This document shows, piece after piece, positions 6,430 to 11,090 of a stretch of 11,090 nucleotides of DNA. The notes beneath the pieces are model-generated. The model saw only the letters and a list, made by a program, of their open reading frames with translations, made no database searches and was not told the origin of the DNA. Position 1 is the first letter of the stretch; each line of letters begins with the position of its first letter. The stretch is from Thioalkalivibrio sp. (lineage in GTDB: Bacteria; Pseudomonadota; Gammaproteobacteria; Ectothiorhodospirales; Ectothiorhodospiraceae), in NCBI GenBank assembly GCA_007136145.1, contig SLHN01000247.1, positions 1 through 11,090 of the forward strand, in the 5' to 3' direction. The position numbers and the translations under genes are program-made.

Positions 6430-7719
6430 ATGGGAGTATCACTCGTGCGTGTCGGACCGGTCTGGGGGAGGTTGATGTTCTTGACCCAATGGGGAAACCG
6501 GAGCGTGCAGTTTCTCCTCGTCGCGATTCCGCTGTCGCTATGGTTCCTGTTGCGCAACCATGCGCCATGGGGCGATGAGGAGCATTTCGTCGAAACGGTC
6601 CGGCTATTCGGAGCAGGCCTGTCGGTGGATCTCCTCCGTTCTTATCCGGAGATGAGCGCACCGCTGACCTATCTGGCCTACGCCGGGTGGGGACATCTCG
6701 TGGGCTTCGGATTGGCGGAACTGCGGTTGTTGTCACCGTTGGTGGCCGCCGCGACAGCACTCGCCTGGTTCGCGTTCCTGCGTGACCAGGTTCGGCCGAG
6801 GGTGCTCGTGTGGCTGACACTGGCGACATTGGTTCTGAACCCCTATTTCCTGGGTCTCTCGGTGTTCGTTTTCACCGACATGTTCGCACTTTTGGGTCTG
6901 AGCCTGGTGGCCTTGGGCGTAAGCCGGCGCTGGCCGTTACTCACGCTTGCGGGCGTGATCGTCGCGGTCTGTTCGCGGCAGTACTTTGTGTTTGTGCCAT
7001 TCGCTCTACTATTGGCGGCGATTCTGGCATCTGACCGGCGCGACGCGCTGGTACAGCTTGCGTTGCCAGCCATTCTCGGATTGCTGCCGCTCGGTTTGCT
7101 GGTCCTGTTGTGGGGAGGGCTGGCTCCCGCGAACGAGTTGCGCGACGTTTACGCGAGTGGGCCGTTGCGCTTCGATGCGCACACGTTCAGTTTGTATCTT
7201 GCAGCGCCGGCACTCTATCTCGCGCCTCTGGCATTGCTGATGTGGCTTTCCCCAACTCGGGGCATGCTGGTGGCGGCGGGGTTGGCGATGGCTTTCGTCA
7301 TCGTGTTTCCGGTTCAGGTATCGCCGGTGCAGATCATGGATGGCATTCTTACAGTGGGTTTCCTGCATCGGGCGATCGAATTCGTGGTGCCGGGCACGGT
7401 CGGTGTATTTGTCCTTTTCCCGTTGCTGGCCGCGGTCAATGCGGCTGCGCTGGGGCGATTGTTGATCGAGCGAGGCCGCTCCCTGCCAGTCATGGATCAC
7501 GCCGAACGATTCCTGTGGTGCGGTATCGTGGCTTTCCTGATCGTGATGCCTTTCAGTTACATGCCATGGGAAAAATATGCCCTGCCATTGTTCATGCTGC
7601 AGGCGGCGGCCTTTGCGCGGTTCCTGGACCGCTGGGATGGCATGGGCGAGCGCCCAGGTACTGATCGGGCATCGGGGACCGCAACCTCCGGCAATGTCGC
7701 GGGGCAGGTGACACCGTGA
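6430..7719 (+). CDS. Polytopic GT-C-type glycosyltransferase, possibly ALG10-like
   Basis: The 429-residue protein has about 10 hydrophobic helices. After the first (about 27-42) comes a loop with GDEEHF at 48-53, the acidic motif expected of lipid-phosphate-sugar-dependent GT-C enzymes such as PMT, ArnT and ALG proteins. A YPEMSAPLTYL segment follows at 72-82, like the TPPxxY loop of these families. NPYFLGLSVFVFTDMFALLG at 137-156 and SRQYFVFVP at 182-190 recall the FFxxLYYTD and FRQTN patches of the eukaryotic DIE2/ALG10 glucosyltransferase. A near-C-terminal WEKYALPLF at 380-388 sits where ALG10 has RYxxxP. This comparison is from memory and distant. The probable role is transfer of a sugar from a polyprenyl-phosphate donor on the periplasmic face. 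The start is uncertain: ATG 6430, GTG 6445 (GGGAG 8 bases upstream) and ATG 6475 (GGGGGAGG only 3 bases upstream) all keep the first helix. It follows the flippase-like gene by 109 bases on the same strand. Confidence 0.8.
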   Translation: MGVSLVRVGPVWGRLMFLTQWGNRSVQFLLVAIPLSLWFLLRNHAPWGDEEHFVETVRLFGAGLSVDLLRSYPEMSAPLTYLAYAGWGHLVGFGLAELRLLSPLVAAATALAWFAFLRDQVRPRVLVWLTLATLVLNPYFLGLSVFVFTDMFALLGLSLVALGVSRRWPLLTLAGVIVAVCSRQYFVFVPFALLLAAILASDRRDALVQLALPAILGLLPLGLLVLLWGGLAPANELRDVYASGPLRFDAHTFSLYLAAPALYLAPLALLMWLSPTRGMLVAAGLAMAFVIVFPVQVSPVQIMDGILTVGFLHRAIEFVVPGTVGVFVLFPLLAAVNAAALGRLLIERGRSLPVMDHAERFLWCGIVAFLIVMPFSYMPWEKYALPLFMLQAAAFARFLDRWDGMGERPGTDRASGTATSGNVAGQVTP

Positions 7720-7808
7720 GGGCTTTCAGCCGCATCCACACGTCATTTGCCCAAAGCACCCCACGACACACACACCTCCGGGCGAGGGCGGTCGCGGCGT
7801 GCCGGCAG

Positions 7809-10022
7809 TCAGTGTCTGGCAGAAGCGATACTGGAGCGTCGACGGACACTGTAGATGTTGGGGAGTGACTGAATGCGATCGAAAAGACCGCTGAGCTGAC
7901 TGAGGCTTTCGACCTCGGCCGTCAATTCCATGTGTACGCCGCGATCGACGGGGTTGGTGCGCGTCTGGACCGCCAGCAGGTTCACGTTCGCATTCGCGAA
8001 GACGTTGCTGATGTCGCGCAGCAGACCCGGACGGTCCTGGGCTTCGAGAAGCAGGTCCACTGCTTGCGTCGGAGCTTCCTCACCCCAGCTGACCGCAATC
8101 AACCGTGAATGCTTGTCATCGGGCAGGTGCAGGATGTTGACGCAGTCGCGCCGATGGACGGACACGCCCTTGCCGCGGGTGATGAAGCCTATGATTGCGT
8201 CGCCGGGGACCGGACTGCAGCAATTGGCCAGGCTCGTAAGAAGGCCACCCACGCCCCGGATGTGGATATCGCCTCCCCCTGACGGGACACCGTCGTTGAC
8301 GGGGCGCTTGCGCGCACGCAGTACCGGAGGACTCGGAGTGCCATCCACTTGCAGTTTCTGAGCCACTTGCCCCGTGGTCAGGTCGCCCGCCCCCAGTGCG
8401 ACCAGCATATCTTCGGATCGCCGGTAGCCCAATCGCATCGCCAGATCGTCATGGTCGACCTGGGTAAGCCCGAGGCGCTGGCATTCCCGGTCCAGCAGAT
8501 TACGACCGTTGGCCAGATGCTCCTCGTGATTCTGCTGACGGAACCAGCTGCGGGCCTTGTTGCGGGCACGGCTGGTGCGCAGGTAGCCGAGATTCGGATT
8601 CAGCCAGTCGCGGCTCGGACCCCCGTCACGTGTCGTTAGAATTTCGACGCGCTGCCCCGAGCGCAGGCGGTACGTGAGGGGAACGATGCGCCCGTCGACC
8701 TTTGCGCCGCGGCAGCGGTGCCCCACCTCGGTGTGAACGCTGTAGGCGAAGTCGAGCGGCGTGGCTCCCGCGGGCAGATCCAGAACTTCGCCCTGGGGTG
8801 TCAGCACAAAGACCCGCTGGTGCAGCACCTCACTCTGGAAATCCTCAAGCAGGTTCTGGTCGTCACCATCCGATTCCAGCAATTGCCGCAGGGAAGCGAT
8901 TGCCCGATTCAACGCCTGATCCTCCCGGCCACCTTCCTTGTAGCGCCAGTGAGCCGCCACGCCGAGTTCAGCGAACTCGTGCATGGCGCGCGTACGGATC
9001 TGTACCTCGACGACCTTGCCCTCGGGCCCGATGACCGCCGTGTGCAGCGACTGGTAGCCATTGTCCTTGGGGTTGGCGATGTAGTCGTCGAACTCGCGTG
9101 GCAAGTGCGGCCAGCGGTTGTGCACGATTCCCAGCGCTGTGTAGCATGTCGAGAGGTCATCGACGATGACCCGGGTTGCGCGCAGGTCGGTCAGATCCTC
9201 GAGTTCCAGTTGTTTCTTCTGCATCTTGCGCCAGATGCTGTAGATATGCTTTGGTCGCCCGGAAACCCGGGCTTGAATGCCATCGGACCGAAGGGCGGCT
9301 TCGAGCTCCCGGGTAAAGTTGTCGACGTAGGCTTCGCGTGCACTGCGGTTGGCATCGAGCCCGTTTGCGATGGCGCGGTAGGCCTCGGGCTTGAGGATGC
9401 GTAACGAAAGGTCCTCCATTTCCCATTTCAGCGAGCCAATTCCCAGCCGGTTGGCCAGTGGTGCGATCACGTCCAGCGTCTCCTGCGCCAGCAGGTGGTT
9501 CTCAGGGTCGTCTTTTTTCGCCGCAATGCGCAGGTTCTGTAACCGGAAAGCCAGCTTGATCAACACCGCACGCACGTCGTCGACCATGGCAAGCAGCATC
9601 CGGCGCAGGCGTTCGGCCTGTTCGGGGCGCGCGGTGGGCGTCTCGAAGCGTCTGCGGACCAGACTGCTGACATTTTCGGTCAGGCGGGCGACCACTTCGC
9701 CGAACTGTTGTGTCATCTGCTCGTGAGTGATCCGATGCGCGAACACCGCGGGAATCAGCAGGGTGGCGATCAACGTCTGACGGTCGACATTCAGCCGCCG
9801 GAGAATCTCCGCGACATCCAGCGGGTGCGTCTGCAGACCCGACTGATCCACCGAGTCCAGCGCGTAGCCAATGGCCGCCGAAAGCTGGTCATCGGGTTCA
9901 TCGGAGCCTGCGAAATGCCGGCAGAGCGCGGCGCTTTCCATGCCCTGCAGCTTCTGATCAGTCAGGAGTGAATGACGCATCGGCGCAGTATATCCGGGCA
10001 GTCGGGGAAGTTCTCGAATCAC
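7809..10022 (-). CDS. relA: RelA: monofunctional (p)ppGpp synthetase
   Basis: This enzyme transfers pyrophosphate from ATP to GDP or GTP to make (p)ppGpp on stalled ribosomes, driving the stringent response. The 737-residue protein has the full long-RSH layout. The pseudo-hydrolase region is at about 50-200; its HDxxED motif is replaced by IPAVFA (90-95) and the catalytic Asp of KLADRL is Phe159, so hydrolysis should be lost. The synthetase domain at about 240-365 has GRPKHIYSIWRKMQKK (255-270), EFDDY (310-314), NGYQSLHT (321-328) and ELGVAAHW (352-359). EFDD is the signature of monofunctional RelA; bifunctional Rel/SpoT has RxKD. A TGS domain lies at about 402-465. The zinc-finger-like/CC region is at about 595-630 (Cys601-Cys602, His623, Cys627), and the ACT domain is at about 655-730 (QDRPGLLRDISNVFANANV). 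The GTG start at 10022 lies 12 bases after the YbbP-like stop; an ATG at 9980 (residue 15) is the alternative. Close spacing suggests cotranscription with the upstream permease gene. Identification is near certain. Confidence 0.97.
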   Translation of the reverse strand: MIRELPRLPGYTAPMRHSLLTDQKLQGMESAALCRHFAGSDEPDDQLSAAIGYALDSVDQSGLQTHPLDVAEILRRLNVDRQTLIATLLIPAVFAHRITHEQMTQQFGEVVARLTENVSSLVRRRFETPTARPEQAERLRRMLLAMVDDVRAVLIKLAFRLQNLRIAAKKDDPENHLLAQETLDVIAPLANRLGIGSLKWEMEDLSLRILKPEAYRAIANGLDANRSAREAYVDNFTRELEAALRSDGIQARVSGRPKHIYSIWRKMQKKQLELEDLTDLRATRVIVDDLSTCYTALGIVHNRWPHLPREFDDYIANPKDNGYQSLHTAVIGPEGKVVEVQIRTRAMHEFAELGVAAHWRYKEGGREDQALNRAIASLRQLLESDGDDQNLLEDFQSEVLHQRVFVLTPQGEVLDLPAGATPLDFAYSVHTEVGHRCRGAKVDGRIVPLTYRLRSGQRVEILTTRDGGPSRDWLNPNLGYLRTSRARNKARSWFRQQNHEEHLANGRNLLDRECQRLGLTQVDHDDLAMRLGYRRSEDMLVALGAGDLTTGQVAQKLQVDGTPSPPVLRARKRPVNDGVPSGGGDIHIRGVGGLLTSLANCCSPVPGDAIIGFITRGKGVSVHRRDCVNILHLPDDKHSRLIAVSWGEEAPTQAVDLLLEAQDRPGLLRDISNVFANANVNLLAVQTRTNPVDRGVHMELTAEVESLSQLSGLFDRIQSLPNIYSVRRRSSIASARH

Positions 10023-10034
10023 CGACCTTGCGGG

Positions 10035-11090
10035 TCATTCGGGACCACGCAATACCTTCAACGGCGCCTGTCCGAGAACACGGCGGGTGCCCATCCAGCC
10101 GGCCAGTCCGATACCGAGTGTGCCGCCACCGATTCCGAGAACGAAGGTCATCGGGTTGATGGTGTAGTCGAAGCCAAAGACCCGCCAGGCCAGAAGCGCA
10201 CCAACCGCGGTGGCGATCACTGCTGCCAGTAGGCCCGACAGCATACCCAGCGCACCGAATTCCGCCAGCAGGCTGTTGCGAATCTGCTGGCGGCGGGCAC
10301 CGAGGGTGCGCAGCAGCGCGGCCTCGCGTCGGCGGATATCGCGTGTGGCTTGCACGGCGGCATAGAGAACAGTCAGGCCGGCGAGGAGAGTGAAAAGAAA
10401 CACGTATTCAACCGCGCGTGTCGCCTGGTCGATCACACTGCGCACTTGCGCGAGCAGTGCCGCGACGTCGATGGCCGTTACCGCGGGAAACTCGCGCAGC
10501 CAGCGGTTCTTTTCGCCTTCGAGATCCGGAGGAAGATGGATGCTGGTGATGTAGGTTCGTGGTTGGGCATCGAGGACCGCTGGCGGGCCGATCACGAAGA
10601 AGTTGACCTTGAAGCTGTCCCAGTCGACATCGCGGACACTGCTGATGCGACCGGTCACTGCCGCGCCGGCGATACTGAAGGTCAACCGGTCATCCAGACT
10701 CAGGCCGAACCGTTCCATCAGCCCGCTCTCCACCGACCATTCCCCCGCACTGGCATTCGTCACATCGAACCAGCTCCCGGAACGGATCCGGTTGTGGGCC
10801 GGTGGTGCCTCGGCATGCGAAAGGTTGAATTCCCGTTCCAGCAGGCGCTGCGCCCGCTCATCGTCGAAGTCGGCGGCGGAAACCGGTTCACCGTTGATTG
10901 CGATCAATCGGCCGCGAATCATTGGTTCCATTTCGGGACGTTCCAATCCCGCGGCTTCGATACGGTCGGCAAAGGCCTTTTCCTGCCCGGGCTGGATGTT
11001 GATGAAGAACAGGTTCGGCGCGTCCGCGGGAATGTTCTGCTCCCACGCGGAGAGCAGGTCCACGCGGACGATCGCGAGCAGCAGCAGCGC
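10035..11090 (-). CDS. ybbP: YbbP-like ABC transporter permease, C-terminal part (partial)
   Basis: This is the last 351 codons of a large FtsX-type permease; the 5' end lies beyond the window. The frame is open to 11090, and the codons before the internal GTG at 11063 read ALLLLAIVR, the end of a transmembrane helix. A periplasmic domain follows, with the YbbP-type motif DLLSAWEQNIPADAPNLFFI and, further on, IRGRLIAINGEPV. An FtsX domain at about 205-351 holds three or four helices with the cytoplasmic EAALLRTLGARRQQI coupling segment and the closing PLKVLRGPE. E. coli YbbP (about 800 residues) works with the ATPase YbbA, next to the TesA esterase, in a transporter of poorly defined substrate. 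The matching ATPase would be expected upstream, outside the window. The stop is 12 bases before the relA GTG, so relA probably shares this transcript. Family placement is confident; the gene symbol rests on motif likeness. Confidence 0.88.
   Translation of the reverse strand, partial: ALLLLAIVRVDLLSAWEQNIPADAPNLFFINIQPGQEKAFADRIEAAGLERPEMEPMIRGRLIAINGEPVSAADFDDERAQRLLEREFNLSHAEAPPAHNRIRSGSWFDVTNASAGEWSVESGLMERFGLSLDDRLTFSIAGAAVTGRISSVRDVDWDSFKVNFFVIGPPAVLDAQPRTYITSIHLPPDLEGEKNRWLREFPAVTAIDVAALLAQVRSVIDQATRAVEYVFLFTLLAGLTVLYAAVQATRDIRRREAALLRTLGARRQQIRNSLLAEFGALGMLSGLLAAVIATAVGALLAWRVFGFDYTINPMTFVLGIGGGTLGIGLAGWMGTRRVLGQAPLKVLRGPE

Noticed and set aside
7720..7808. Bidirectional terminator in the convergent gap between the GT-C and relA genes
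   Set aside because: I see only an (AC)5 run at 7766-7775 and GC-rich sequence; no stem with a U-tail on either strand.
9987..9992. TATACT on the minus strand as a -10 box for relA
   Set aside because: It lies only 6 bases before the ATG at 9980 and inside the coding region if GTG 10022 is used, and there is no -35 match at proper spacing.

Overview
The window is GC-rich, densely coding bacterial chromosome. It most resembles a gammaproteobacterium of the purple-sulfur or halophilic type (Chromatiales/Ectothiorhodospiraceae-like). The pointers are a Tat-exported high-potential iron-sulfur protein (HiPIP), a DUF6489-type small protein, a monofunctional RelA with the gammaproteobacterial EFDD signature, and a YbbP-type ABC permease. 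The taxonomic placement is inference from family content; no rRNA or other marker is present. There is no sign of an insertion sequence, phage, CRISPR array or tRNA.

Left part (1-1021). The minus strand carries the 5' end of an unidentified gene (1-67, strong Shine-Dalgarno) and, upstream of it, the HiPIP gene (211-537). A stable hairpin lies just past the HiPIP stop codon. Divergently, after a 226-base shared upstream region with an inverted repeat, comes an 85-residue DUF6489-type gene that appears to start at TTG.

Plus-strand middle (1191-3728). A periplasmic FKBP-type peptidyl-prolyl isomerase with all main pocket residues conserved is followed by an unrecognised 584-residue exported, helix-rich protein. 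That protein contains a degenerate internal duplication and a separate C-terminal domain rich in Trp and His.

Envelope glycoconjugate cluster (4048-7719, plus strand). After a 319-base gap come a UDP-galactopyranose-mutase-like FAD protein, a PF03706-type flippase-like membrane protein translationally coupled to it (ATGA overlap), and a polytopic GT-C-type glycosyltransferase. The last has a lumenal-loop DE motif and patches reminiscent of the eukaryotic ALG10 family. Together they look like a small lipid-linked sugar assembly or export pathway. The substrate is unknown, and this is the most plausible place for an undescribed system.

Right part (7809-11090, minus strand). relA, encoding a ppGpp synthetase with a dead hydrolase domain, lies 12 bases downstream of the 3' part of a YbbP-like ABC transporter permease gene that runs off the window. 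The two are probably cotranscribed. relA converges on the glycosyltransferase gene across an 89-base gap.
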